Assembly (NCBI GenBank): GCA_016271365.2
Contig: CM057450.1
Location: 1,804,701,967-1,804,765,966, forward strand
DNA from: Neoceratodus forsteri
Lineage: Eukaryota > Chordata > Ceratodontiformes > Ceratodontidae
Length of the DNA: 64,000 nucleotides
Reading direction: 5' to 3'
Part shown: in pieces, positions 1 to 11,370 of the stretch
Position numbering within the stretch: the stretch's first letter is position 1
Layout of the letters: each line of letters starts with the position of its first letter
Made by a program: the position numbers and the translations under genes
The notes under the pieces: generated by a model
Seen by the model: only the letters and a program-made list of their open reading frames with translations
Database searches by the model: none
Told to the model about the DNA's origin: nothing

Positions 1-408
1 TACAGTTACGTAAGAACTTACCGTAACAGTAGATCTTCGAGAACAGCTCTTGCAGCAGGTACCTTCCCGCCCACCTTCGCCCTTGGAGGAGGCATGGCTT
101 GAGCCTTCACTAACAGGGATTTTTCTCTTTGTCTTCTGACGGTGGATCCTCGGTCTCCCATTTCGATGTCAGCCTGCGGCCGGAAGTCTCTGGCGGGAGA
201 ACTGGGGAATCTGGCGGGACCGCCCCTTTATGTACCACGCCTGACGTCGGGGGCGGGACCGACATCGGGGGCGGTCCCCGCTGAAGATAGCTAGCTAGAA
301 TTTTTCCATGGGGTCCTGACGCCTGCCGGCTTCAGTCCTAATGGTGTAACCTGCTGCAAGAGCTGTTCTCGAAGATCTACTGTTACGGTAAGTTCTTACA
401 TAACTGTA
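1..408. repeat. Foldback element with 60-bp terminal inverted repeats
   Basis: Bases 1-60 and 349-408 are reverse complements with about one mismatch, enclosing ~290 bp of GC-rich sequence. Both tips carry a nested palindrome around a 5' splice-site-like GGTAAGT (386-392 on +). The left edge is at the window start, so any target duplication cannot be seen. It has no coding capacity. The design, with a palindromic tip holding a splice-donor-like motif, resembles the ends of the two DIRS elements later in the window. A non-autonomous DIRS-like or foldback element is therefore an inference. A MITE of a DNA transposon is equally possible. Confidence 0.7.
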
Positions 409-539
409 CTTTAACTGGTATTTAATATATGGATTTCGAAAATAATAGTATTGTAAAGCATTCAAAAAAACTCCGGTAATACCATCGATCCCTCAATGGT
501 AATACCACTGCTAGACATTGATAATACCATTGTTCGAAT

Positions 540-582
540 GTGATAATACTATCGTTCCACTCCTGAACGATAGTATTATCAC
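540..582. repeat. Perfect short inverted repeat (17-bp arms, 9-nt loop)
   Basis: Bases 540-556 and 566-582 are exact reverse complements around a 9-nt spacer. They sit in a stretch (470-590) with several variants of AATACCAT, so the hairpin may be part of a degenerate AT-rich repeat. No function is evident. Confidence 0.8.
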
Positions 583-584
583 AA

Positions 585-960
585 CTACCAAACAGCGCAA
601 GCGCCCACAAAGATGCCTTCTGCCCCCCACGTCGTCCTAAGCGTGCCTCCTGATTGGCCGCTTCGTGTGTGGGCAGGCAGAACTATTTTAAAAACATGGC
701 GCTCGCTCTCTCGCTTAGCGAGACCGCACTGCCTCTGTACATTTCTTCGGCGGTTTTTTTTCTTTCTCCTACGCAAAAGGGAATACAGAGCGGAGCCCAA
801 CAAAAGGAAAAGGTAGGACTGCCTACCGGTTCTTGTCATACGGCAAGATGAAGGCGGGCGGGGTGGGCTGAGAGCAGCAGCAAGATAGCTCGGTGGTTGG
901 CCAGGACCGAGAGTCCTTCACTGAAACGGCCACCTGCCAGTCGCAAAATAAACAAATAAA
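585..960. other. GC/CpG-richer patch, no gene assigned
   Basis: This stretch is richer in G, C and CpG than its flanks. It holds an inverted CCAAT box (CTGATTGG, near 650), a TATTTTAAAA stretch (~683) and ATG in a good context (~696). Short ORFs cross it on both strands, but none resembles a known family. It could be a CpG-island remnant, a promoter-like patch or the interior of a non-autonomous transposon. I cannot tell which. Confidence 0.3.
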
Positions 961-996
961 TAAAAATCGCATCCATATATTAAAAAAAATAACGTA

Positions 997-1135
997 TAGC
1001 TTACTGTGCGTTACAAGGCAATAATTCCATCTCGAGGTTCTGGGGACGTGAGAACCTCTCGAGCTTCGTTCTCGAGGTTCCTACGTCCCCAGAACCTCTC
1101 GATGGAATTATTCCCTTGTAATGCACAGTAAGCTA
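997..1135. repeat. Hairpin MITE-like element
   Basis: Arms 997-1050 and 1082-1135 are reverse complements over ~54 bp with very few mismatches, starting TAGCTTACTG and ending CAGTAAGCTA. The 30-nt loop region repeats the arm motif CTCGAGGTTC, so the whole 139 bp can fold on itself. No target-site duplication is obvious. No coding potential. Confidence 0.8.
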
Positions 1136-1139
1136 TCCA

Positions 1140-1760
1140 TTATTCTGTTTTTACTAAGGAGATTCATAAGTGTGGAATTGAATTCTAGCAAATTTATTGA
1201 ATGTAGAGAGCATTGAATCTGGGTGGCCTCTGGAATGGTGTTTGTAGGGGTGGAAAAGGAGTCGGCATCAAAGTGAAGTATGGGATGGTCAGGAAGCACC
1301 TAGCTGTGGTAAGTTATTGGGGAGATAATACATCCCATGAGAGATAACATTGTCAAGCCAATGACCTTTGTTGTGAATTGGAGCTTTTACATGCTGAGAG
1401 AGGCTGAAGAGGTTGAGGAGATCGACAAAGCATTTGCCATTCTAGTCTTCCGGTTGGTTGAGAAGGAACTTGAAATCCCCTAAGGTCATGAGATGTGATT
1501 GAGGCGCTAGAGTGGACAGAAGTTCAGAGAAGCGGGATGTGGTGCTGAAAAATTTGGAGACTAAGCTGTGAATGGTTACGTGGTTGTTGTAGGAAAGCCA
1601 AGTTTCTGTGATGCAGCGGAGATCAAGGTTTTGGTCCTAAAGGTGGTTGTTTAAACTGAGGGCCTCGTTGATTACAGAGCAGTATTTCAGCAGACCAATT
1701 TTAGTAGTGATGTCAATAGAGGCAAGTACAGAGTTAGGCTTCATTTAAATTAGATTTGAG
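1140..1760 (-). pseudogene. LINE endonuclease relic (jockey/L2-like)
   Basis: Translated on the minus strand in pieces, this region gives a degraded apurinic endonuclease domain of a non-LTR retrotransposon. Visible pieces are a TETWLS-like motif near 1600, LMTLGDFKF (equivalent to the LGDFN motif) near 1475, and a downstream stretch like the family's HxKGHxLDxVIS region near 1340. Frames shift several times, so no ORF survives. No RT domain is attached, so this is a 5' or internal fragment. Assignment to the L2/jockey group rests on motif resemblance only. Confidence 0.55.
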
Positions 1761-2600
1761 TTCTTAATGCCTTGCCAGCAAATGTATGATGAGTTAGACT
1801 GAAGACGATGACCAGCTGTAGTGCTGATGTGTTGTGGTGGGTTATTTGATTTTGCGGAAGGTTTGGGATCCGTAGAGCAACAATTGAGAGCGAGTTTGCT
1901 AGCATACTTCATCCTGTCCTTTCATATGGCAGGCAAAGATTACTGCAATTACAACACTTTAAATTTTATAAGTGACGGTGCATACATAAACTGGTTAAAA
2001 GCACCCCAGGGCCACTATTGCCATATTTTTAATGGCATATTTATGGATAGTGACAAAATGTTAGCTGGCGTGGCACCTTAATAGAATGAGGGGTGAAGTA
2101 TATTCACTCACTGGGGTCGGACAATTGCAAACAAATTTCTATTTGATATTTTGGATTTTTGTAATACTTTTTCAAAAGCATCAAGTACATTTGATAAACT
2201 GTCCAGAATGTGGAATGATGTTTCCGATTACTCGTACTGTCCCTTCAAGTCATCGAAACATTATTTCACTGATAATCAGAGATCATATCTGCAGCAAACA
2301 GATAGGACAGGAACATTTTTTAGGGGATTTCTCCATTAATGAGGACTGTATACACAGTGTGCATGTTCAGAGCACTTTTTTCTTTCTTTAATGCAACCCT
2401 TTTGGTGATGTCCTGCAGTACAAAGTGGGGACTGGGGCGGGGGGCCCTGAGGGGTTTAGTACTCACCCATCCACCAGGATAGGTGCCAGTTACATTTGTT
2501 CATTAAGATAAGGACTAAAACAAATACTTATGAAATAGCTGAACTTTGTGACTACCTACAGAGTAGCTACAAGGGGTCACAGGGTACAAGAAATTATGTA
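1761..2600. other. Unassigned sequence
   Basis: I see no recognisable gene. Short ORFs exist at 1821-2081 and 2086-2391, but their translations match no family I know. The segment lies between a LINE relic and a Penelope relic, so it could hold decayed parts of either, such as a Penelope RT domain beyond recognition. Confidence 0.3.
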
Positions 2601-2617
2601 TAGCCACTGGCCTGTAC

Positions 2618-3080
2618 TTGCTGGGTTCCAATACCCGTTTCAGTGATGTGGTCAGTACACCTCTAAGAACAGTCTATAGATGGGCAAAAAACATGAATTA
2701 CCATCTAGTGCAATCAGTACAGCAGTTAGGGATGCCGAGAAATTGGCTACCACTATTGCCCAAAGGGTGTAGAAAATGCAGTCGACTCAAGTATTGTCCT
2801 GTAATACAAGAGTCCACCACACTCCACAACCCACATAGCAAACAGCAGTTCCAGATCAGAGTTTATAAATTGTGATACCCAGTATGTTATTTACATGGCT
2901 AACTGCTCTTATGTGGTGTTTTATGTGGGACAGACAAAGAGAAAATCTAAAGAGAGGGTGCGAGACCATGTAAGGACAGTACAAAATGAGAACCAGGAAT
3001 ATGTCCTGGCCACCTAAGTCAACAAGTCTGGCAATAGAAATGCAAATACGTTGTCATTCGTTTAGAGCATGTACGAGTTA
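2618..3080 (+). pseudogene. Penelope-like element, GIY-YIG endonuclease relic
   Basis: The translation shows the C-terminal part of a Penelope-like retroelement. First comes the RT-thumb/linker motif RWAKNMNYHLVQS (~2660-2700), then a cysteine knuckle CRKCSRLKYCPVI (~2770-2810). After a frameshift near 2873 comes the GIY-YIG core: YVIYMANC (2883-2906), FYVGQT (~2920-2937) and KERVRDH (~2950-2970). An in-frame TAA lies near 3018. The family uses this nuclease for target-primed integration. Here stops and the frameshift make it non-functional. The RT domain upstream is not recognisable. Confidence 0.75.
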
Positions 3081-4180
3081 AAACTGGTAGGCAGAGTGGA
3101 CTAAGTTCTGGGAGGACCAGTCTGTGACACATTCCTGTGATGTCATGCACTGAAGGTGAGGCTTTTGAGTGTATGTGCATGGTTTGGAGAGATCCTCAAA
3201 ACCAAAACAAGTTGGATATTTCTTCTCTCATAACATCCTTTTATAGATCCTATGCACTGATATTTCTGTAAACTGCCTCTTTGTTATTCATTCTCTGAGT
3301 GTGCTAAATGCCCAGTTTCTTTGGGACTGACACAATAAATGCACTGCACTGAATTATTTTTAGCTATGTTATCCGTACATCTATTTTTATTAATACATTT
3401 TGATTGAATCCTGACATGGTTGTCTTTCCTGGTAAATATTTGGCTGTTAGTTCAGGGAGTGTGCGGTCTGGGCACAGTGCAGAGTTTAGGTTCAGATCTA
3501 CCTAAACATTTTGGGGAGAGCTCGTGTGCAGGCTGCCTGCTTAGATGTGAATCTGAAGTAAGTATTAATCAGAAGCACTGTAGTTAGAAGGTAAGTAACT
3601 ACCCAACCGTCTAAAACCTGAAAGGGTGGGGATGTAGTCTAAGTGACAAAGTTATGAGACATGTTCCTAGACTTTTATACCTGGTCTCTTCCTTTCTTGT
3701 AGCAAGCGATTATACCTTTTTACGGCTGCAGTGTGTATAGCCCTGCAGATGTTTTGCTTTGAGAAAAGGACTACCTGCATAATTACCTTCCAAACCACAT
3801 GGTAGAGTGTTAAAAATAGTGTCCTCCGCTGAAGCCTCATTACTACGCTGCCTGTGTGTGTATGGCAGCTGGAGAGCACTATTTTTCCTCTGACTTGAGA
3901 AGTTAATTGAGCCTTCCCCAGTACTGCCTTTTTTTGCAAGTTGAAACGTCCTCCATAATGTTTTATGGGGCTTTCCTCTGGCATGAGAGAAGTTAAAGGA
4001 AAACTCCACCCAAAGTCCAAGTCTGGTGCTTCTGCAGTTTCTCTGAATTTGCTAAAAAACTATCATGCATGTTTTGAGTCCCTCCGTAGGCAACATCAGT
4101 AAAGTAACCAAATACTAAGGATTGGATCACATGAACACAATCACAAATTCTACTTATCCAATGGATGACCACAGCTGCAA
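3081..4180. other. Unassigned, with one half of a dispersed direct repeat
   Basis: Bases 3081-3340 may be the 3' untranslated tail of the Penelope relic. Bases ~3925-3985 (TTTGCAAGTTGAAAC then a TTTTATGGG stretch) recur at ~4885-4950. Minus-strand ORFs at 3667-4020 have no recognisable product. Confidence 0.35.
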
Positions 4181-4181
4181 A

Positions 4182-4400
4182 ATTTATTTATTTATTTAGC
4201 TTTTGTTGACCAGGTAGGTACACTAGACAGTCTGTTGATTAGATTTGTCTACAAGCACTGTCTTCTATGCAAGATGCAAGCAGTTGAATCAAAAGTCCAT
4301 AACATGTTGATCAAAACGGGGGGAGTAGGATTTTAGGCAAAGTGACACAGTTTATATACAGATTGCAGGCAGCAATAACTGCAGCTGAGGTAAACTGATG
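4182..4400 (-). mobile_element. LINE 3'-end fragment with TAAA tail
   Basis: On the minus strand this fragment ends in CTACCTGGTCAACAAAAGC followed by (TAAA)n. The same terminal signature closes the LINEs at 9118 (-) and 52813 (+) and the CORE-SINE at 31446 (-). It is therefore a severely 5'-truncated copy of that LINE group or a related SINE. The 5' limit is approximate. Confidence 0.55.
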
Positions 4401-4676
4401 TGTCCCTTGCTATGCAGTGGGGAAGGGGGAGTTTAAAATAGCATTGCTGAGGAGCAGTCACAGATTTGTTTTATAAATAGCTGTGCTCCATTATGTTTCC
4501 AGACTAGTTTATATAAACCATTCCAATTCTGCATATATTATTTCATTCATGGTCTACTCTAACAAACTAGAAAGTGCTGTTCCATTTCTGCTACTTGCTA
4601 TTGGTGCAAAAACAAAGAGACTGAGGGATAGCAATAGGAGGGCAAACAAAACTACTTTAAATAGTGACATGCTTAA

Positions 4677-4696
4677 ACACACACACACACACATAC
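4677..4696. repeat. (CA)n microsatellite
   Basis: An uninterrupted run of about ten CA units. Confidence 0.8.
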
Positions 4697-4867
4697 ACCT
4701 TGAATGGCAGCCCCAAGGGGCCATAAAACAGCCAGGGAAAGTTAGAAAAAATTCCTCTCACAGCCAGAACTGAGAAAAAAACACTGAGATGAAGTTAGAA
4801 CACACACAAAGTTAATAATACATATCTTTTCCTGATTTTAAGATGTAGTTTTCCTTTAATTAAGCTA

Positions 4868-4960
4868 TCCTCAATACTGCCTCTTTTTTTTTTTTTTTTT
4901 TTTGCAAGCTGAAACCTCCTCTGTAGTATTTTATGGGCCTTTTCTTTCTGTGTTAAGTTT
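4868..4960. repeat. Second copy of dispersed repeat, with poly(T) expansion
   Basis: Resembles ~3915-3990 (ACTGCC, T-run, GCAAG-TGAAAC, TTTTATGGG). Here the T-run is expanded to about 19. The two copies lie about 950 bp apart in the same orientation. Confidence 0.5.
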
Positions 4961-5275
4961 CAGTGCTTAATTTACAACCATTTGCAAACTGAGAAACTTG
5001 TTTTTCTGGTATCCCCCCCCCCACTCATCCAGAGGTGTCAATTCATTTTTGCTAACCATGCTGGTTGATCTTACTTACTTGCTTCCCTCATAGTCGGAAT
5101 GTGAAACTAAACTTCTGTTATTTTAAATGAGTGATAAGGTGACATGTCCAGTTTGCATCTCTTGGGGATGAAGCGGTATCCCTTTACCTGTATGGAGTAA
5201 TTCACTTGGCACCAGCTCTTAAAACCTCAGCTGTAAGATACATCATGCATGTAAGCAGGGGTGTAGCCAGGAATT

Positions 5276-5765
5276 TTAAACTTGTACTCAAGACGAGAGA
5301 TGATGGAACTATTGCCTATGGGGAAAGACTCAGGGTGTTAAATATGTATTCTAGAGGGAAGGGGGAGACATGATAGAAGCATTCAAATACCTCAAAGGTA
5401 TCAATAAGGTACAGGAAGGTTCAGTTCTGCTGAGAAAGAGATGTTCAAGGACAAGGGGCATGATATGTAGCTAGAAGGGAGGAAGACTTAGAGGGGATAC
5501 AAGAAGATACTTCTTTATAGATAGGGCGGTGGACACCTGGAACAGCCTGCTAGCAGAGGTAATGGGTACCAAAATGGTAACAGGTTTCAAACATGCATGG
5601 GATAGATACACATAAGGGGACCTTGATAACAGGGCTGGAGCACGGGGGGGGGGGTGAGGCTGGAGAGCAGTTATAGTCCATGGCGGCACAGTAGGTAGGG
5701 ACCTTAAGGCAGACTAGGTGGGCCAGGAGGTCCTTTTCTACCAACAGATTGTATGTTTCTATGTT
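5276..5765 (+). mobile_element. CR1 LINE, 5'-truncated 3' end
   Basis: The plus-strand translation gives the CR1 RT C-terminal tail (MIEAFKYLKGINKVQEGS, then DTWNSLLAEV, then FKHAWDRY). It is followed by a short 3' UTR ending TGTTTCTATGTT. The same tail closes the CR1 copies at 26125 (+) and 11371 (-). A run of G (~5645-5653) interrupts the 3' UTR. Fragment only, no coding function. Confidence 0.8.
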
Positions 5766-7129
5766 AGTAAATTGCTGGTACATCAGCATTATACATTTAT
5801 GTTGACATCAATTTTAAAATGTTAAATATAAAGCCTATGGTACCAGTCAAACAATGCCATTAACAAGTACTGCTCAAATATTCAAAATCCATGGAATCAA
5901 CCTATTGTCAATTTAAATCAAAGATATGTATCTCTATAGCAGTCAGGACCATAAAGAAAAAGAGAGAGAGAAAAGAACAAAAAAAAAAAGAAAAAGAAAC
6001 ACAGAAGAAAAAGTGTGCATAAAATAAGTCAGACCGGGGTGGGGGGTGGGGGTATAATATGTATAAAGCAAGTGAGCAGCATTGAAATGCATTTTCGGTA
6101 TACTTGAGAAAGGATGAAAGCTCAAGTAAAATGTATGTCCTAAATATAGAAAACGGTAGAAAAGGAAGGGAAAGGGTCCTAGATGCAGTGGAAAAGAACA
6201 AAACAGCAAAAAAAAAATCAAAGAAACAGATTGGCATAAAATTTAAAACAACAAAACAGTAAATGATATTTGGCAGATTATAAAGGGCAACATATTATCA
6301 TTTGCAACAGTTGCATTAAAAGGATCAATGAATATAACAACAAATGATGACAAGCAAGATGGCTAAATGAGGATGTGAAGAAAATTACTCAACAACAACA
6401 AAAAAAAGCTTAACGTGCAGTTAAATATCTGAAAGCAAAAGCCATGACATAACTACATGGTTAGAATATTAAACATTTTAAAAGAAACATAAATGCAAAA
6501 GTACCCATTTCCAAAAAAAAAAACTGTAACTCAAATGCAGTAGATGCAGACGAAAGCAACAGCAAGCAATTGTGCAGTTACATCAATACCCTAAACAAAA
6601 AAAATATTTAAGTATATTAATATTAAAGGGGTAACAGTAAACATCCAGTGGAGAGAGCAAAACAATGTAATGAATATTTGTGTTCCTTATTCAAACCCAG
6701 TCACAACTCAGTCTCTTGCCCCTGTACATTACCGGGAATGGCAACAGAATTAATATAAATACAGACAACATACTACAAAAAATTCAGAGCGCAAAGTTTC
6801 CACTGAAATGCTGACATTAAATATTGGGATAATCCATAACCAGGCACCCCCTCAAAATAGTTTTTAAAAAATTAATAAATACAGGTTTCGGGTAAAATTC
6901 TAGAATCGCTGCTTAAAGATTTAAGTTAACCACATGTCTAACAGTGTTTTCAGTGACAGAGAGCAGCAGTAATTCACAAAGGGACGTTCATTTACCCTAA
7001 ATGTAATCTGTCTCTATGAAAATGTGATCCAATTCTTGGACAACAATACCTCCTAGACATAATTCCTGTTATACCTTTGCGAAACATCTGCCACTGTACC
7101 ACATTTAGCAGTCATTGAAAAAATGTCTT
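5766..7129. other. A-rich unassigned sequence
   Basis: Strongly A-biased on the plus strand, with runs such as AAAAAAAAAAGAAAAAG (~5980-5996) and a G-rich tract GGGGTGGGGGGTGGGGG (~6037-6053). Minus-strand ORFs at 5908-6237 are low-complexity Phe/Ser-rich translations of the A-run and are not genes. Nothing else is recognised. Confidence 0.4.
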
Positions 7130-7264
7130 CGGGGACTTCCGGTGATGTCATACCCTCCATGGCAACATAGCCCATTTGGCTCCTGACCCTCCCAGATAAA
7201 AACCTCCTAAATACAGCTTTTTCCAATATAAAACTACCAGGTGCTGCGAGGAGACTCTTTAATT

Positions 7265-8327
7265 ATGTCAAGGAGAGGCGAAAGAAAGATTTTCAAACCT
7301 GACGAGGGGAGAGATGAGGGTAGATTGACCGACGGAGACTCAGGCAGCGAGGGATCACAGGCCTTGGCCTCCTCTCATCGTAGCACATCTAGCACCAAGC
7401 AAATGCTGCTGGCTGTGATTCCAAAGCAGATGACATTGGTCCTTTCGTAGCTGCGGGACTTCCGCAAGGAGATGCGCTCCACGGTGACTGCTCTTCGTAC
7501 CGATATCACCAAAATGGAGACCCGTCAAGAAACCCTTGAGTCACAGGCCGTGGAGACGGACAGCCGAGTAGACTGCACAGAGCGAGCAGTTGCCCATCTG
7601 CACCAGGAAATCCAGGAATTACAGGCAAGAGCAGAGGATGCCGAAAGTTGCAATAGACTGAATAATATACGTATATATGGTATACCCGAGGGAATTGAGG
7701 GTACCAATATGCTCACATTTATAAGGCAACTTATACGAGAATCCATACAACTCCCCGAGTTCCTGACCTTGGAATTGGATCGTGCCCACCACACACTGTC
7801 CCAAACCAGCGCAGGGTGCCCGCCCTTGCACCATAATTGTTTGGTTCCTCAGATTTCAGGAAAAAGAGACAGTCTTACACACTGCCTGGAAACAAGGGGA
7901 AGTTCTTTTTCAAACACACCGCTTATATTTAGAGAACAACTATGCTCCTGAGATAACGAATCAAAGGAAACAGTATATACCAGTCATGCGAGCGCTCAAG
8001 ACTGCAGGGCTACGGTTCCGCACCCCTTATCCCGACAAGATAGTAATCCATTTTACTGATGGCTCACAGACCTTTGAAACGGCGATGGCAGCCACCACTG
8101 AACTGAAAAATCGGCAAATAGAGGTGCAACAGGTCCCAATGATTCAGAAGCCAACCCTCGTCTCTAAACTTTCACAGCGGGTGTGCAATGCGGGAACAAA
8201 GAAGGCACGCAGAAGACATGGGCAGGAAGCCATCAAGCAAATCACTACCTCCCTCCGCCAGCAATCGCAGAGTTCAGCCACTGAAATGAACGCCACGAGG
8301 CCTAACAGTAAAGGATCCCCACGTTGA
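7265..8327 (+). pseudogene. L1 ORF1 (RNA-binding protein), broken
   Basis: L1 ORF1p coats L1 RNA and acts as a nucleic-acid chaperone. The ATG at 7265 follows a short 5' UTR and opens MSRRGERK. A coiled-coil-type stretch follows (7472-7640, heptad-like METRQETLESQ...VAHLHQEIQELQ), then the RRM start RLNNIRIYGIPEGIEG (~7655-7702). After a frameshift (~7790-7840) comes the C-terminal domain (RFQEKETVLHTAW, LRFRTPYPDKIVI), ending at 8327. Defects are a TAG at 7448-7450 in the N-terminal frame and the frameshift. Domain order and spacing are normal for vertebrate L1. Confidence 0.8.
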
Positions 8328-9117
8328 TGCATTTGGGACAGTGCCCGACAGAACGGGGAAAGGACTCTGTTATAAGAAGCTTGGCCTACAAGACATACGG
8401 GACACGAAGGGATCCTAAGATTCCTCCCCTTTTCTTCCTTCGAGCGGCTGAAGATGTTCTATGCCAAAGACTAAGAACCTACAGGGACAAAATATCTCAA
8501 CACCAAACTCTCAGATAAGTTCCAGTCCACTCAATTTTCTACCTATGTTTTCTAACTAACAAACTGCGTATTTAGGAGTTAGATTAATTGTTCCCATCAG
8601 CAAATAGTTGCTTTGACTCCCCTTCCCCCCCCCCGACTAAGATAACAAACTAATGCTCTTAAATGGCAGGACAAGGTGAAAAACCTGCCCCTTCCCCCAT
8701 CATTCCTATTTCTATCTTATGCTCCTATTACCTAGACTGGGACTGTAACACATTCCTAATACCTACTAACCACCTACTCGGTGGGGAAAATCTTGGGAAA
8801 CTGTAGAGATGAATATGCCTATTAAGGGTAAATTGAAGGATTGAAAGCTAATGGTACTGTACCTCGTCGGTATTTGCAATAATTGCGGGGAAGATGCACA
8901 GGATAATTATTGTCTGTGCCCTCACCCTAACCCCTTCCCCCCGCTGATTGCTCTGTACATCCTCTCACCTGATCTTTTGCCTCAGAAAGGTATAAGACCT
9001 GACCCTGATAAGTTATGGGAAGAGTTTTTATCTTACCTAGTCTGAGTGGCGGTGGGGGATCCCCTCCCCTCATCAAACCCCCTCTTAATCCCACACTCCT
9101 CTTCAACACGATAAACT
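8328..9117 (+). other. L1 inter-ORF spacer (left half)
   Basis: Non-coding or decayed sequence between L1 ORF1 and the nested LINE. A short ORF at 8324-8518 shows no recognisable domain. The spacer resumes around 13341 and leads to the ORF2 start at 13735. Confidence 0.45.
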
Positions 9118-9770
9118 AATATTTATTTAGTTTTTGTTAACCGGGTTAAGTGCGCTAGCTAAAGTTGACTATTTTCAGGCACGACCCGGGAGAATACATA
9201 CATAAAATGAGATGAGATTATACAATACATAGTATATAGTACAGGTAGGTTAGAATACAGATAAGTCAGACAGTACTCGAGATAATACATATAGCTATGC
9301 AGAGATGACAAAAGTGACATTAGTACATGCAAATAACTGAAACTGGGCTAAGTGGCAGCTTATAAAAACATTTTATAGCAAAGCTTGTTTAGAAGTGCAG
9401 CAGTGTCTTGGGTGAAATAGGGTGGTTAGCTGTGAGGCATTAAGTGGGATCAAAGCATGTGCAGGGGTCCCGGGATAGGTGGTGATATAGTTCTGTTTTG
9501 AAGATTGGGTGGGAGTTAGCCTGCCTCAGGGCAGGAGGAAGGGAGAGAGAGTTCCAGGTGGCTGGGGCGGTGCAGTGAAATACTCCAGAGCTTTTTGAAG
9601 TAAGACACCTGGGTATGGTGAGTAGAAATTTGTTTGCTGAGCGTAGTCCGTGGGCAGGTGTCTGTGGTACAAGTAGAGCTGCAGGGAGGAGGGGTTTAGT
9701 TCGATTACAGAGTCTGTGAGGGTCCCAAGGGTATAGTCAGTAGGCAGTTGGGGAGAGCCAGCCTAGGTTG

Positions 9771-11193
9771 CTATACAGTGTGCAGTGGTGCTTGAGGCGA
9801 TGGAAGAGGAGGCATACCGACATATGTTGTTATCTGCGACATCCCATTTATGGAGAGCAGTCTTATGGGCATTAGCAAAGTGGAGACACCATATGTCAGC
9901 TGGAAGCAGAATACCCTTGACAATGCCAATTTGGCAGATGGTGTTAGCAGGTGACAAGTCTTATAGGCAATTCCAAGTTTGGCATTTGTTGCTTTACAGG
10001 TTGACTGGATGTGCAGACTGAAATCAAGGGATTTATCAAGGAGGACTCCCAGGTATTTGAAGGATGTGACACAGTCGATGAGAGACCCCCCAGAGTCATG
10101 GACTAGGAGGGGTTCCTTACAGGCCCTGAGTTTGGGGGCAGTGCCAAATTGCATGGCTTGGGTCTTTTTTGTGTTGAGGATGAGCTTATTAGCCTTTAGC
10201 CATGTTTGCACATTCCTGAAATCCGAGGAGCGGTTTTTGTTAATGATGTTAACTTGGTCAGCGCTGGAGTAGAAGACGAGATCATCAGCATATAAGATAG
10301 CTGAGCAGGAGAGTATGGCATAATCTATGTTGTTGATGTATAGCGAGAAAAGAAGGGGTCCCAGGATGGAGCCCTGTGGTACTCCGATGTCAGTGCTGGT
10401 CACATCCGAGAGAGCGGAGTTGAATTTAACAAGTTGTAATCTGTTTGATAGGTAGTTGTTAAACCAGTCAACTATTGAGGATGAGAAGTTAAGTTTATGC
10501 AGGGTTGAGAGAAGCAGGGGATGATCAACAAGATTGAAAGCTTTGGTTACATCGATAAATACTGCTCCAGTGAGTAGGTCTTTGTCCATGTTGCAGAGTA
10601 CATCGGTGAAGAATTTGAGACGGAGTGGTTGAGGTACTGTGCCCTTTTCTGAAACCATGCTGAGTGTCTGAGAGAAGGTTGTTTGTGAGATAGTCAATGG
10701 TTTGGGTTGCAACAAGCTTCTCCAGTAACTTGCTTAGCACAGAGAGGATGGCTATGGGCCTGTAGTTGATATCCTTTGGGTCTCCTTTTTTAAGGATAGG
10801 CGTAACTCGGGCAATCTTCCAGAGATCTGGGACAATGCCAAGACAGAGAGACAGAGTGAAAATCTTGGCCAGCGGCGAGGCAATCAATGGTGCCGCTAGC
10901 TTCAGGAGTCATGGCTCGAGTGAATCTGAGCCCGGGGCTAGTGTTGTTGGATATGTTTTGCAATAGCCTTTGGACCTCGGATCTAGATATAGCTTTAAAG
11001 TAGAAAGGGGGGGGGTAGTAGTTAGTTGGCAGTGGTCAGCACCACATGCAGATCTCTGGGGTGTGCAGTAAGGCTGAGATGCTGTGGGAGATGAAGCGCA
11101 GGACGAGGTGTACTGAGACGGGTCCGTGAATAATCTGTTAAAGGCATTTGCTATAGTGTTCGAGTCATTGCAGTGTACACCATTTAGGATCAT
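9771..11193 (-). pseudogene. LINE reverse transcriptase (YADD)
   Basis: Read from 11193 downward: an RT N-terminal region, then IARVTPILKKGDPKDINYRP (~10820-10760), QHGFRKGHST, and TGAVFIDVTKAFNLVDHPLL with the first catalytic Asp. Next come GVPQGSILGPLLFSLYIN (~10385-10330), the catalytic box ILYADDLVFYS (~10290-10260), LKANKLILN and SFKYLGVLLDKSLDF. The enzyme would copy LINE RNA at a nicked target. A frameshift near 10600-10520 joins two frames, and another break lies near 10900. It is not functional as it stands. Confidence 0.8.
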
Positions 11194-11370
11194 ATCCCCT
11201 GGGGTCGATGACTGGGTAGCCCCAAGAAAGGTCTTGATGTGTGTCCAGAATGTTCTAGGGTCACCAGCAGAGTTTGTGAGCAGTTCCTTGCAGTAGATGC
11301 TCTTTGCTGTTCTGATTTGTTTTTTACAGGCACTCCAAGAGGCCCTGTAGGTATTGTAATCCTCCGATAG

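Noticed and set aside
5908..6237. Minus-strand ORFs rich in Phe and Ser, looking like membrane proteins
   Set aside because: They are translations of A-rich low-complexity DNA.
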